DNA of 64,000 nucleotides from JAKACA01 sp963735115 (GTDB lineage Bacteria > Actinomycetota > Acidimicrobiia > Acidimicrobiales > Bog-793), in contig CAVTJR010000001.1 in NCBI GenBank assembly GCA_963735115.1, positions 1,364,001 to 1,428,000 on the forward strand, in the 5' to 3' direction. Of the stretch, positions 1 through 12,200 are shown one piece after another. How positions within the stretch are numbered: the first letter of the stretch is position 1; the number at the start of each line of letters is the position of its first letter. The position numbers and the translations under genes are program-made. The notes under the pieces were generated by a model that ran no database searches, had not been told where the DNA came from, and was given only the letters and a program-made list of their open reading frames with translations.

Positions 1-889
1 GGCCGACGAACTCGGCGAGAGGTTGGGCGTAACGGAGCGGGCGGCGCGTCGGTATGTCGGGATCCTCCGGGAGGCGGGCATCCCCGTCGAGTCAGCCCGG
101 GGCCCCTACGGCGGGTACCGGCTTGGGCGCGGGGCACGGCTGCCTCCGGTCGTCTTCACGGAGACCGAAGCACTTGGTCTGGTCATGGCGGTGCTCGACG
201 GCCAGCCTGCAGCCACCGACGACGACGACCTCGTCGGTTCTGCCCTCGGCAAGGTCATCCGGGCATTGCCCGAGAGCGTCGGGCGGCAAGCGGCGGCGCT
301 GCGAGAGCACGCCTCAGCTGCGCCCGACAGGCACTCGGCCCGTCCAGATCCCGCTATCACCAGCGCACTCGTCGCTGCCGTCGCGTCCCGACGTCGAGTG
401 CTGGTCACGTATCGGAGCGAGTCCGGCAACGAGTGGGATGCCGAGGTGGCCCCCTGGGCGGTCGTCGTCCGCTACGGGCGCTGGTACCTCCTGTGTCACT
501 CCCAACGCGCGGACGCGATCCGCACTTACCGGGTCGACCGGATCCGAGCCGTCCAGCAGACAGCGCACGAGTTCGAGCCGCCCGCCGGCCTGGAGCCGGT
601 AACCGCACTGGAGGAGAACTTGGGCACTGGGTGGGAGTTGCCCACCCGCGTTGTGTTCGACGCTCCACTGGCTGCGGTTGCGCCGTGGATCCGACCTCCC
701 ATGGGACGGATCGAACCGTCGGGAGACGGCTGCGTGCTCGTCGGCAGCACGAGCAATCCGGCGATGTATGCCCAGGAGTGGTTGGCGAGCGTGCCGTTCG
801 CCTTCCGCGTTGATGGCGGGCAAGAACTCCGTGCCGCCGTGGCGACGCTCGCTGAGCGTTTCGCAGCCGCTGTGGCCGACCAACCCTGA
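1..889 (+). CDS. WYL-domain transcriptional regulator (5' end outside window)
   Basis: DeoR/YafY-type DNA-binding regulator. The reading frame is open to the left edge: codons from base 2 already read ADELGERLGVTERAARRYV, the recognition half of an HTH_11 winged helix, so the true start is upstream. The wing region (RGPYGGYRLGRG) follows. A WYL domain occupies the middle (about residues 115-190 of the visible part), with the ARP-WAVVVRYGRWYLL-type core strand and the R-x-Y-R-V-D-R-I motif. A C-terminal WCX-like extension ends in EWLASVPFAFRVDGG. WYL domains of this family bind ligands or nucleic acid and control nearby or distant genes; the target cannot be read from this sequence. The convergent neighbour is a membrane protein. 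Confidence 0.85.
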   Translation, partial: ADELGERLGVTERAARRYVGILREAGIPVESARGPYGGYRLGRGARLPPVVFTETEALGLVMAVLDGQPAATDDDDLVGSALGKVIRALPESVGRQAAALREHASAAPDRHSARPDPAITSALVAAVASRRRVLVTYRSESGNEWDAEVAPWAVVVRYGRWYLLCHSQRADAIRTYRVDRIRAVQQTAHEFEPPAGLEPVTALEENLGTGWELPTRVVFDAPLAAVAPWIRPPMGRIEPSGDGCVLVGSTSNPAMYAQEWLASVPFAFRVDGGQELRAAVATLAERFAAAVADQP

Positions 890-936
890 CAGCTCTGCCG
901 CTTCGGCCCCGGCAACGCAGGAGGATCGTTCCTGCC

Positions 937-1758
937 TCAGCTTTTGTCGGCGACACTTCCGCTTGTGGCCGACAGGCGTCGACCTCGCTGTTGGGCTCGC
1001 TTGCCATACAGGCGCGTCCAGGCAAACGTCAGGACCAAGATGACCACCGGCAGAAGGTTAGAAGTCTGCTTGGCAGTATTGATCGAGCTCGTCTCAACGA
1101 TGATTGCCTGTAGCGCCGATTCGGCCAGAAAGACCAAGCCCCACACCAAGGTAATTGTCTGGAAGGTTCGACGGAAGTTGGGGTAGCTCCACAGTCCGGC
1201 GAATGCACGGCCCTTTGGTGAGTCGCCTCCCATTGTCTCGAGAGCAACGCGAAACATCATCGGCCGGTCCGACAAGAGCGAGATCAGGCACACCCCACCC
1301 AGCACAACGGTGGGCACAATCCCGTCGAGCAGGTACAGGCGGGCGCTGCCGCTGGCCAATCCCGTCACGGTGCCAAGTGCGATCCCAAGGAGGATCAGGG
1401 CGCCGATGGCGTCGAGGCGACGGTGTCGAAGGACCGTGCCGACCACGCGGACGGCCGGCAAGACTCCGCTCAGGACAAGGGCAACCACCGTCGAGACATT
1501 CGCGGCACGAGCTCCGTAGTAGACCGCCAAGGGTCCGGCCACGTCGAAGAAGATGATGGGTGCGAGCGTGCGGAGGCGATCCTGGCCCGACACCTGGTCG
1601 GGCGCCAGAGCGAACTGGCCCTCGCGGCTCGCTGTTGCGTCATCATCTGAGGTTTCGCCGGGCTCTCTCCGCCCGAGCGGTTCGGCGTCAACACCCATCG
1701 CGCTTGCCGCCTCCGTGCTACCCAATGACCGCGACACGAGGAGCGCATCGGGCGGCAA
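937..1758 (-). CDS. VC0807-type integral membrane protein
   Basis: Polytopic inner-membrane protein of the VC0807 / intracellular-septation-A-like group found widely in actinobacteria. After a hydrophilic N-terminal stretch of about 65 residues there are roughly six hydrophobic segments: IIFFDVAGPLAVYYGA, VVALVLSGVLPAVRVV, IGALILLGIALGTVTGL, a segment around GIVPTVVLGGVCLISLL, one around TITLVWGLVFLAES, and a last one around LLPVVILVLTFAW. A short basic tail (RAQQRGRR) follows. The conserved sequence between segments, with RPMMFR and GRAFAGLW-SYPNFRRTFQTIT, is typical of the family. Function is unknown; relatives are usually annotated as hypothetical. The start is uncertain because the long polar N-terminus could be trimmed. 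Confidence 0.7.
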   Translation of the reverse strand: MPPDALLVSRSLGSTEAASAMGVDAEPLGRREPGETSDDDATASREGQFALAPDQVSGQDRLRTLAPIIFFDVAGPLAVYYGARAANVSTVVALVLSGVLPAVRVVGTVLRHRRLDAIGALILLGIALGTVTGLASGSARLYLLDGIVPTVVLGGVCLISLLSDRPMMFRVALETMGGDSPKGRAFAGLWSYPNFRRTFQTITLVWGLVFLAESALQAIIVETSSINTAKQTSNLLPVVILVLTFAWTRLYGKRAQQRGRRLSATSGSVADKS

Positions 1759-1949
1759 TGACGATAACGGAGCGTGCAGGAGCGCGGAAAACGCAGGCCC
1801 GGCGGAGATGTCCCGACGCCATCACTTCGACCTGTTCGATCTCAGCTCCTCCAAGTCGTGGGGCTGCGTCCCGCCGCCGACCGCGAACCGCCCAGCTCTC
1901 CGGGGTCGAGCTTCGCGCCGCTCAAGCTCTGAGACAAGGACAAAAGGCA

Positions 1950-2066
1950 AAGCAGCACCCTCGGCTTCAGGTCCGCAACGACGTCGGATACCGTGGGCTG
2001 CGCTGGATCACGGTCGGCCCGCCGACCACCCCGCAGGTCGACCGTCCGGGAGCCGCCGGCCGCTAG
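1950..2066 (+). pseudogene. Remnant of a VOC/glyoxalase gene
   Basis: Between the VC0807-like gene and the VOC gene there is a 400-base gap with no intact gene. Inside it the sequence reads TLGF and then, after a one-base shift, VRNDV...GLRWITVGPP. This matches the N-terminal half of the common VOC pattern LGFEVRNDV..G.RW.TVGPP. The flanking parts of the domain are missing. I read it as a decayed, frameshifted VOC fragment. The rest of the gap (1759-1949 and 2067-2164) shows nothing recognisable. Confidence 0.4.
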
Positions 2067-2175
2067 GCCCGCGGGTGCAGACTTCTCGTGCCGACTGTCG
2101 ATCTCGCGCCTCGCCGTTCGTCTTAACACGACCGAACACACCGGGTCGATGCGACCCATGACTTGAGGAGTGACC

Positions 2176-2532
2176 ATGACTGGCTCTTCCACCGAGGGAA
2201 TCAAGACCGTGCTCGTTCCCGTATCCGACCTGGCGACGGCCAAGGCTGTGTACGCCGCCCTGCTCGGCGTCCAGCCGCAGAACGACGCGTCCTACTACGT
2301 TGGCTTCGAGGCCGGGGGCCAGCACATCGGGCTGGTGCCGGGCGGTGGACCGCAGGGCATGACCTCGCCGGTGGCCTACTGGCACGTGCCGGATATCGAG
2401 GCGAAGCTGGCCGAGGTGACCGCTGCCGGTGCCACCGCGAAGGAGCCCGTGCGCGATGTCGGTGGCGGCCGCCTGGTGGCCACCGTCACCGACCCCGATG
2501 GCAACGTCCTCGGGCTGCTCCAGGACCCATGA
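2176..2532 (+). CDS. VOC family (glyoxalase/bleomycin-resistance fold) protein
   Basis: Single-domain vicinal-oxygen-chelate protein of 118 residues. It opens with KTVLVPVSDLATAKAVYAALLG, the first beta-alpha-beta unit, and closes with VATVTDPDGNVLGLLQDP, the usual second-module end carrying the metal-ligand position (D-P-D-G-N-x-x-G-L). VOC proteins bind or transform small electrophiles and antibiotics; the substrate is unknown. The ATG at 2176 was chosen because GAGGAG at 2165-2170 sits five bases before it; the GTG at 2170 overlaps that Shine-Dalgarno. The UvrA-like gene follows 101 bases downstream on the same strand, a pairing that suggests a drug or DNA-adduct tolerance operon. Confidence 0.85.
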   Translation: MTGSSTEGIKTVLVPVSDLATAKAVYAALLGVQPQNDASYYVGFEAGGQHIGLVPGGGPQGMTSPVAYWHVPDIEAKLAEVTAAGATAKEPVRDVGGGRLVATVTDPDGNVLGLLQDP

Positions 2533-2633
2533 GCACCGAGCCCGCGCCCGCGCTCAGCGCGGCTGCTCAGATCCAGTCAGGGCGACGCCGACGGAGACCG
2601 CCAAAGCGGCCCCGCGTAACGGATGGAGACACG

Positions 2634-5111
<2,478 letters not shown>

Positions 5112-5140
5112 GCGTGTCTGGAGCTGCTCGAAATATGGGA

Positions 5141-5716
5141 TCATGCGCCGCGCTCGGCCTCGTAGATGAGGTGGGCGAGGTCGCCGACAGTATCGACCTT
5201 GACGAGACGCATGGGCTTTTTGTCGCTGGTCTCGCCGAAGAGCTGCTCGCCGGCACCAAGTACGACTGGATAGACCATCAGCCGCAGCTCGTCGACGAGA
5301 TCATGCTCGATCAGGGTGCGCACGAGCTGGAAGCTGGCGGCGATGACGATCTCACCGCTGAGCTCCTGCTTCAGCTTCGAGACCTCGGTCACCACGTCGC
5401 CCTTGAGGACCGTGGTGTTGTGCCATTTCGGCTCTTCGAGCGTGGAGGACACCACGTACTTGGGCATGCTGTTGAGCCTGTCTGCCAACTCACCACTCCG
5501 GAATGGCCACCGCGCGGCAAGGAACTCGTAGCTCCGTCTGCCCAGCAGCTGGGCCTCGGCACTAAACGCTTCGTCGAGCAGGACCTTGGCCGCCCCTTCA
5601 CGGCCTCGGTCGCCGACACGACCGACCCAGCCGCCCCGGCTGAAACCCTCGTCGCCGACGGGATCCTGAATGACCCCGTCGAGCGAAACGTTCTCGCTGA
5701 TGATGATCTTTCCCAC
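5141..5716 (-). CDS. Dihydrofolate-reductase-like (RibD C-terminal domain) protein
   Basis: NAD(P)H-binding oxidoreductase of 191 residues with the DHFR/RibD-C fold. It starts KIIISENVSLDGVIQDP, the family's first strand with the S-L-D-G-V loop. It continues with LLGRRSYEFLAARWP (helix after the second strand), then KYVVSSTLEEPKWHNTTV. It ends with DELRLMVYPVVLGAGEQLF, the strongly conserved last motif. Proteins of this group are common stand-alone reductases of unknown substrate. The GTG at 5716 was taken as start because GAGGAC lies just upstream and the longer reading frame adds only low-complexity residues. It converges on the UvrA-like gene. Confidence 0.85.
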   Translation of the reverse strand: MGKIIISENVSLDGVIQDPVGDEGFSRGGWVGRVGDRGREGAAKVLLDEAFSAEAQLLGRRSYEFLAARWPFRSGELADRLNSMPKYVVSSTLEEPKWHNTTVLKGDVVTEVSKLKQELSGEIVIAASFQLVRTLIEHDLVDELRLMVYPVVLGAGEQLFGETSDKKPMRLVKVDTVGDLAHLIYEAERGA

Positions 5717-5849
5717 TGCTGTCCTCGCATTCGTTCGTAGTACGGGATAGGCGTCGGTCTGCCCACCCCTTGCCGCCCTCGATGCCACCCGGCCATAGGG
5801 GGTCAGCGTTGACCCGTTACTGACAACCCCGCATCGAAATGGCCGACGT

Positions 5850-6308
5850 TCACTCGCCCGCGTCCTCTTCGGGGTTCGGTTCGCCGTAGCCGGTCGCGAT
5901 CAGACGCTTCAGACTCCCGTTGACATAGAAGCCCCAAGCGCTCGAGCACGCCTCGAAGCACTCGAATTCCGGCACGAGACCGCGGTGTGTGAATCGCACC
6001 TCGGTCTCGTCACACGTGGGCGTGATCTCGAAGGTGACGTCGGTACCTACCCACTCGTCCGGCTCTTCGGTGAAGTTGAGGAACGCGTCCTCGATATGCC
6101 ACACGACTCGCTCGTTCGGGACGAATTCGGTGATCTTCTGTTTCGTGTAGTGGACGTCCTGGTAGCGGTAGGTGAACTCGGCACCGAGCGCGTCGGTGTC
6201 CCCCTCGATGTTGCCGGACCACCATCCTCGGACGTCGTTGATCTTCGCGAAGACCTCCTCTGGGGTTCGGTCGACGGTGAAGCTGGCGGTGAAGTCAGTG
6301 CTGGTCAT
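5850..6308 (-). CDS. SRPBCC (AHSA1-type) domain protein
   Basis: START/Bet v1-like small hydrophobic-ligand-binding protein of 152 residues. Typical family features are the N-terminal FTVDRTPEEVFAKINDVRGWW, the middle strand KQKITEFVPNERVVWHI and the late strands TDVTFEITP...TEVRFTHRGL. The ATG at 6308 has AAGGAG nine bases upstream, which decides against earlier starts. It lies downstream of a second SRPBCC gene, itself divergent from an HxlR regulator, and may belong to that regulated unit, although the 156-base gap leaves room for its own promoter. The ligand is unknown. Confidence 0.85.
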   Translation of the reverse strand: MTSTDFTASFTVDRTPEEVFAKINDVRGWWSGNIEGDTDALGAEFTYRYQDVHYTKQKITEFVPNERVVWHIEDAFLNFTEEPDEWVGTDVTFEITPTCDETEVRFTHRGLVPEFECFEACSSAWGFYVNGSLKRLIATGYGEPNPEEDAGE

Positions 6309-6464
6309 GGTCTTTTTCTCCTTCCTGAATCGTGCTCTGGTCATCGTGTAAGCGAGCCGCATGGGCAGTGGCGGGTCGAATTCGTCGGCGGAGCTCCGGC
6401 CGTCGTCGCTCAGGTCGCCTGAGGGGAGGGGTTGAAGGCTCCTAGCCTGGGCCACCCTGTACGT

Positions 6465-6980
6465 CTAGGGCAACGCTGCCCCCGTCTCGAGCAGGGTCTT
6501 CAGGCTGGAAAGGACAGCGGGCCAGCCGTTAGAGATGCCCTCGAGGACGTCGCTTCCAGGCTCGAAGCCGTCATGGACGACCGTGAGCTTGACCACGCCC
6601 CGCGCGGCTTGCTCGATGTCGACGGCGACCTTGGAGCGGGGCTCAGCCCGCCACGCCTCGGCGGTGGCGTCGTCCATGCCGACTTTGGCCGTCCACTCCG
6701 GAGTGAATGTGTGCCAGGTGAAGGCCAGCCGGCGGGGAGGGTCGGACTCGAGGATCACCTGTTCGGGGTCGCTCACGACGAGCCCGACCTCCTCGTGCAC
6801 CAAGTCCCAGGTTGAGCCCTTCTTCCAGTCTGAACGGAAGGTCTTCGCACCGGCCCTCTGGTGCCGCCAGTAGCGCTTGGTGATGGCGGGAGCGGTGAGG
6901 GCCCGCCAGACCTCCTCGGGCGTCGCCTGGATGTAGGTCGTGTAGCTGAATCCCGTCATCTGGTCGATGCCCCCGGTCAT
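6465..6980 (-). CDS. SRPBCC (AHSA1-type) domain protein
   Basis: Second Bet v1-like protein, 171 residues. It begins TGFSYTTYIQATPEEVWRALTAPAITKRYW, the classic start of activator-of-Hsp90-like (AHSA1) SRPBCC proteins, and ends DVLEGISNGWPAVLSSLKTLLETG, the long C-terminal helix that closes the ligand cavity. The ATG at 6980 is preceded by GGAGG at six bases. An earlier in-frame ATG at 7025 would lie inside a palindromic operator and is less likely. The gene is divergent from the HxlR repressor, with two operator-like palindromes between them, so it is probably that repressor's target. Confidence 0.85.
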   Translation of the reverse strand: MTGGIDQMTGFSYTTYIQATPEEVWRALTAPAITKRYWRHQRAGAKTFRSDWKKGSTWDLVHEEVGLVVSDPEQVILESDPPRRLAFTWHTFTPEWTAKVGMDDATAEAWRAEPRSKVAVDIEQAARGVVKLTVVHDGFEPGSDVLEGISNGWPAVLSSLKTLLETGAALP

Positions 6981-7010
6981 TGCCTGCCTCCAGTCATGCC
7001 CCGTCCTCTC

Positions 7011-7035
7011 ATCTGGTTGCGTCACACAACCAGAT
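7011..7035. promoter_or_regulatory. Putative HxlR operator 1
   Basis: A perfect inverted repeat with 9-base arms (ATCTGGTTG and CAACCAGAT) around seven bases. The inner 19 bases (7014-7032) match operator 2 in length and in both outer half-sites (TGGTYG and CAACCA). It lies about 30 bases upstream of the SRPBCC start at 6980, so it would cover that promoter. Confidence 0.65.
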
Positions 7036-7050
7036 GCACAGTAACATAAG

Positions 7051-7069
7051 TGGTCGCATGATGCAACCA
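7051..7069. promoter_or_regulatory. Putative HxlR operator 2
   Basis: A 19-base near-palindrome, TGGTCGCATGATGCAACCA, with one mismatched pair plus the centre base. It is 37 bases centre to centre from operator 1 and ends 19 bases before the regulator's ATG, so it probably mediates autoregulation. Confidence 0.65.
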
Positions 7070-7088
7070 GAAATGGTAGGATCGTTGC

Positions 7089-7547
7089 ATGCTCGGTAAT
7101 AGCTACGAGGGCCAGGTCTGTTCGGCCGCCCGCTCGCTCGAGGTGGTGGGTGAGCGCTGGAGCCTGCTGATCATCAGAGACGCGCTCTTTGGCGGTGTGA
7201 CCCGCTTCAGCGACTTCCTCCGGCGGCTCGGCCTAGCCAGGAACGTCCTTGCGGCGCGGCTCGACGGCTTCGTCGAAGCGGGGATCATGGAGCGGTTCTC
7301 CTCCGAAGGCTCGGCCTACCAGGAGTACCGATTGACGGAGAAAGGGCGAGATCTCGCCCGCGTGATCATTGCCCTGACCGATTGGGGGGATCGCTGGGCG
7401 GCGCCCAGTGGACGCCCGATCATCTATCGCCACGTCGGCTGCGGCGGCGAAATCGAACAGCATCTCGTTTGTAGCGGATGCCGCTTACTCATCGAGCAGG
7501 ACCAGGTCGGTATTGAACTCGGGCCTGGAATGACCGGTGCTGCCTGA
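7089..7547 (+). CDS. HxlR-family winged-helix transcriptional regulator
   Basis: Repressor of 152 residues. The HxlR signature is clear: CSAARSLEVVGERWSLLIIRDALFGG, then TRFSDFLRRLGLARNVLAARLDGFVEAGIMER (HTH plus recognition helix), then a wing with YRLTEKGRDL. Its C-terminal extension carries CGGEIEQHLVCSGC, two cysteine pairs that could bind a metal or sense redox state; this is seen in many relatives. HxlR proteins are dimers that usually repress a divergent enzyme gene. Here the divergent gene encodes an SRPBCC protein and two matching palindromes lie between. The mRNA leader would be very short. Confidence 0.9.
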   Translation: MLGNSYEGQVCSAARSLEVVGERWSLLIIRDALFGGVTRFSDFLRRLGLARNVLAARLDGFVEAGIMERFSSEGSAYQEYRLTEKGRDLARVIIALTDWGDRWAAPSGRPIIYRHVGCGGEIEQHLVCSGCRLLIEQDQVGIELGPGMTGAA

Positions 7548-7644
7548 TGCATGAAGACGAAACGACGACTTGGCGGGGACCGATCCTTCGGGTGTCTCCG
7601 TCGATGGATGATCTCGAGGCCGGGATCGACGCCGAAGAGACCGC

Positions 7645-9168
7645 TTAGCCCTGACCGGCCTTGTCGATGCCCCAGGCATAGACGCCGTACTGGTTCGCCG
7701 AGAACAGCCAGTCGTCCGCGAAAACGCTCTGCGCGAAGTCCTCGCCGGTCACCAGGTCGCGCAGGATCCTCCCGTTCGCCGCGTCGATCAGGTAGGTGGC
7801 GTTCGGGGTCGGGTTGTAGTCGTAGGTGCCGACGGCGAGCACGCCGCCGCCGTCCATGGTGGGGCTGCCGTTGATGCCGTTGGGCAGTCCGGTGATCCAG
7901 ACCAGGTGACCGTTGGGGTCGCGCTCCTGGACCGAGCCGACGTAGCTGACGTTCCCGATCGTGGCCGCCGGTGTCCCGAAGAACAAATGCTTGCCGTTCC
8001 AGACCGGCGCGGCGATGCACTCCGCCATGTCACCGGCCGGGCCGCTGATCTGGCGCTGCCATGCGAGTTTCATGGTCGACTGGTACAGCGCGTAGAAGAC
8101 CCCGTTCTTGTTGCAGGCGCCGACGTACTGGTTGAAGAACACCGGCGAGGCGCCAAAGTCGGTGTCGAATCCCTCCTCCGAGGAGGGCACCTGGAAGCGA
8201 CCCAAGAACTTCAGCGTCGGCGACAGCTTCATGATCGACTCGGAGTCGCCCAGCAATTGCGCCCCGGCCGACCCGAGCGGCCCGTTCCCCGTGGAAGCGT
8301 AAACGTCGCCGCTGGGTGCGACCGCCACGCTGGACCAGATCGACCCACCGACCCGGCCTTTCGGCACCGTGTAGAACTCGCCGATCTTCGTGCCCGTCTC
8401 CTGGTTGTACCTGATGAGCCCGCCGCGCACGAGCGGCGAATCGCAGTTCGACGACACCCCGACGTAGATCTGTCCGTTCGCCACCGTCGGCGAGGACCAG
8501 TCGAAGTAGTTGTTCACCGTTCTCGACGGGGTCGCGACGACGGATTTCCATTCGACCTTCAGGTTCGAGGCGCTGAGGGCGTACAGGTAGCCGTCGGCGC
8601 CGGACGTGTACACCGTGGGCTGATGGGTGCGCGGGTCGATCGCCACGGTGGCGGTGCTCACCATGCCCGTGGGCGGCGGGGGGCAGCTGGTGACGTTCAC
8701 TGCGCCGAGGAAGATCTTGCTGAGGACCTTGCCGGTGGTCGTGCTGAGCTTGTAGAGCCAGCCATTGTTGGCGCCGATGTAGACGGCGCCCTCGGCCACG
8801 GTCGGGCTGGACAAGTAGCCGTTGCCGGTGGTGAACTCCCATTTCTTCTTGACATCCGCCGCGGTCGCGGGCGTGATCGCCTCCTCGGCGGGGTTGTAGG
8901 AGGCGTGCGGCGGGCCGTCCAGGTAGGCCGGCCAATCTGTCGCCGGCATGCTCGCGGCGCTCGTGGGTGTCCCGGATCGCGACGCCGCGTCTACTGGGAT
9001 CCTGCCCACGAACGAACAGGCAACGGCGGTGAAGAGCGCCACGGCGACCCTGCCGTGCCACCCGCTGCATAGGCCCCACCGACGCCGTCTCACCGATCGT
9101 GCCTGCTCGTATCCCGCCGCTCTCGAACCACCCGGACGACGGCACTCTATTCCCGGCGAGACGGTCAC
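7645..9168 (-). CDS. Secreted PQQ-like beta-propeller protein
   Basis: Exported protein of about 507 residues built from WD40/PQQ-like blades. A basic N-terminus is followed by the hydrophobic segment VAVALFTAVACSFVG, a probable signal peptide with cleavage near DAASRS. Blade repeats such as SSPTVAEGAVYIGANNGWLYKL, SSPTVANGQIYVGVSSNC and NGSPTMDGGGVLAVGTYDY recur through the protein. It lacks an obvious catalytic calcium/PQQ quinoprotein dehydrogenase core, so it may be structural or bind a ligand outside the cell. The N-terminus before the signal segment is unusually long (about 40 residues), so the real start may be further in. No operon partner is seen. Confidence 0.75.
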   Translation of the reverse strand: MTVSPGIECRRPGGSRAAGYEQARSVRRRRWGLCSGWHGRVAVALFTAVACSFVGRIPVDAASRSGTPTSAASMPATDWPAYLDGPPHASYNPAEEAITPATAADVKKKWEFTTGNGYLSSPTVAEGAVYIGANNGWLYKLSTTTGKVLSKIFLGAVNVTSCPPPPTGMVSTATVAIDPRTHQPTVYTSGADGYLYALSASNLKVEWKSVVATPSRTVNNYFDWSSPTVANGQIYVGVSSNCDSPLVRGGLIRYNQETGTKIGEFYTVPKGRVGGSIWSSVAVAPSGDVYASTGNGPLGSAGAQLLGDSESIMKLSPTLKFLGRFQVPSSEEGFDTDFGASPVFFNQYVGACNKNGVFYALYQSTMKLAWQRQISGPAGDMAECIAAPVWNGKHLFFGTPAATIGNVSYVGSVQERDPNGHLVWITGLPNGINGSPTMDGGGVLAVGTYDYNPTPNATYLIDAANGRILRDLVTGEDFAQSVFADDWLFSANQYGVYAWGIDKAGQG

Positions 9169-9294
9169 AGGCGCCGAGCCGCAAGTCGGGTCCGGGCGCC
9201 GGAGGCCGGTGCCCGCCCCGAGCGTGGGAGCTTCCAGGCAAGTGGGTTACATTCGCCCCTAGGAGGCCGTTTCGCTCAGGCGGAGAATGACTTC

Positions 9295-12200
9295 ATGACC
9301 GAGAAGATACCCGTGTCTGATGAGGAGTTGCTGGTCGCTCGTGCGGAGACACTTGCCGCTTGGCTGCTCGAAGACGCGGGGCGGCGGCGCACCGGCCACG
9401 AGCGCCGGCAGTCCGCCCGCCTGACACGGATCCTGGCCGAGCCCGAGGGGCGAACGCTGATCTTGGCGTTAACCGACGAGGTCCTTCGCATCCACGATCC
9501 GCGCCGCGCCGCAAGACTGCTCGCGGACCTTGTGCGCGAGGGCAGTGGCGTTTCGGTGCTCGGCCTCCTCGACCAGCTGTCACTCCGGATCGGTGGTGCG
9601 CTGGCACGGTTCCTGCCAGGCGTCGTCGTCCCCCTCGCGAGGGACCGCGTGCGAGCCGAGATGGGCGGGGTGATCCTGCCCGCCGGCGCCGACGAACTCG
9701 GCAGACACGCGGCGAAACGTGCCGCGCAGGGCATTCGCCTGAACGTGAACGTGCTCGGCGAGGCGATCCTTGGCGACGATGAGGCCGAGCGACGGCTTGG
9801 CCGCATCATGACGACGCTCGACCATCCTGCCGTCGACTACGTCTCGGTCAAAGTGTCGTCGATCTCTGCGCAGATCGACGTGGTGCGTTTTGATTACGAG
9901 GTCGAGCGCATCGCTGCTCGCCTGCGCAAACTGTTCGACAAGGCCCTCAGCTTCGACCCCCCGAAGTTCGTCAACCTCGACATGGAGGAGTTCCGCGATC
10001 TCGAGTTGACGCTGGCAGTGTTCAAGAAGTTGCTCGACGAAGAGCCGTACGAGCGGCTGCCCGCCGGTATCGTGCTGCAGGCCTACCTGCCCGACTCGCT
10101 CGCGGCGCTCGAAGAACTCTGCCGGTTTGCCAGGCTTCGCTACGAGAGGACCGCCGGCTGGATCAAGGTCCGGCTGGTCAAGGGTGCCAACCTAGCGATG
10201 GAGCACGTGGAGGCGGAGATCCGCGGTTGGCCGTCTGCGCCCTTCGCATCGAAGGAAGAGGCCGACGCTCAGTACAAGCGGCTGCTCGACATTGCCCTCG
10301 ACCCAGCGAACTCGGGCGCAGTGAGGGTCGGTGTCGCGAGTCACAACCTCTTCGAGCTCGCGTGGGCGGCCACCGTCGCCGAAGCGCGGGGCCAGGCCGA
10401 ACGGGTGGAGTTCGAGATGTTGGAGGGCATGACACCCGCAACCGCGGAAGCCGTCGCGGCGCGTCTCGGAGGGCTGCGGCTCTACGCGCCGATCGTGGAG
10501 CCGGCGGAGCTCGAGTCGGCGATCGCATACCTCGTTCGCCGTCTTGACGAGAACAGTTCGCCTGAGAACTTCCTCGCCCACCAGTTCGCAATGACTGCCG
10601 GCTCGACTGTGTGGGAAGAAGAGGCCGCGAGGTTCCGCCGCTCGGTGGGCGATCGCCGGCAACACCCCGTCAGCACGAGGCGTACGCAGTGCAGAGAAGG
10701 AGAGGCGCCGGTTGGGGTTGGTAAGGGTTTCGAGAACGAGCCAGACACCGACTTCGTCATTGCCGCGAACCGCCGCTGGGCCGAAGAGCACCTCGCCGTG
10801 GTTGCCAAGGAAGGCCTTCCCGACTACCGGCCCGTCATCGACGGGCGAGAGCTGGAAGGGACACCGGTGGACCTGGGTATCGATCCCGGTCGTCCACAAA
10901 CCCCCCTCTACCACTGGCTTTCCGCTGACACGTCCGCGGTCGAAGCGGCGTTAGCGGCCGCAAAAGCCGGCCGCGAAGCCTGGGCGGCGACTACTCCGGA
11001 CGAGCGCCGCCACGCCCTTTTGGGCGCGGCGGACTCGCTCGTCCGCATGCGCGGCCGCCTCCTCGCTGTGATGGCGTACGACGCGGGCAAGACCCTACGA
11101 GAGGGCGATCCAGAAGTGTCGGAGGCAATCGACTTCGCCCGCTACTACGCCGAGATGGTGCCGACCGATCCGGGGTACCGACCCCTCGGCACGGTCGTCG
11201 TGGCTTCGCCGTGGAACTTCCCGCTGTCCATTCCTGCGGGCGGAGTGCTCGCTGCCCTCGCGGCGGGAAACACGGTCATCCTGAAGCCGTCCTCTGACAC
11301 GGTTGCCGTCGCAGCCGAGCTTGCGCGGGCTCTGTGGGAAGGCGGCATCCCGCGCTCGGCGCTTCACTTCGTGCCCAGCAGGGACCGCGCGGCGGGCCGG
11401 CGGCTCATCACACACCCCGACGTCGACGCCGTTGTGCTCACAGGATCATTCGAGACAGCCCGGATGTTCCTCGGGTGGCGGCCAACTCTGCGGCTGCATG
11501 CCGAGACGAGTGGCAAGAACGCCATCGTTATCACGGCTACCGCCGACATCGACGAGGCGATCGCCGACCTGGTGAAGTCCGCCTTCGGTCATGCCGGGCA
11601 GAAGTGTTCGGCAGCCAGCTTGGGCATCATCGAGGCGTCTGTCTACGACGACGAGAGGTTCCGTCGCCGCTTGGCCGACGCCGTGCGGACGCTCAGGCCC
11701 GGACCAGGCTGGGACCTCTCGACCTCGATAGGCCCGCTGATCCGGCCGCCTGATGCCGTCTTGGAGAGGGGTTTCGTCGAGCTTGCTCCCGGAGAGGAAT
11801 GGCTCGTCGAACCACTCCCGCTCGACGAGAAGCGTTACCTGTGGCGGCCGGGAGTCCGTCTCGGCGTGCGCCCAGGGTCGTGGTACCACCAGACCGAGTG
11901 TTTCGGCCCGGTGCTCGGGCTCATGCGAACGAGAGACCTCGACGAGGCGATCGCCTGGCAGAACTCGACAGGCTTTGGGCTGACGGCAGGGATCCAAGCG
12001 CTCGATCCCGCCGAGATCGAGCACTGGCGCGAGAACGTCGAAGCCGGGAACCTGTACGTGAACAGAGGGATCACGGGGGCCATCATCCGCCGGCAGGCTT
12101 TCGGCGGCTGGAAGCGATCGGTCGTGGGGCTGGGTGCGAAGGCAGGCGGTCCGAATTACGTGGCGAGCCTTGGGCAGTGGGAGCCTGCAGAGGACGACGA

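Noticed and set aside
2163..2633. Longer UvrA-like protein starting at 2163
   Set aside because: The extension overlaps the VOC gene in another frame and has no family resemblance; ATG 2634 gives the normal N-terminus.
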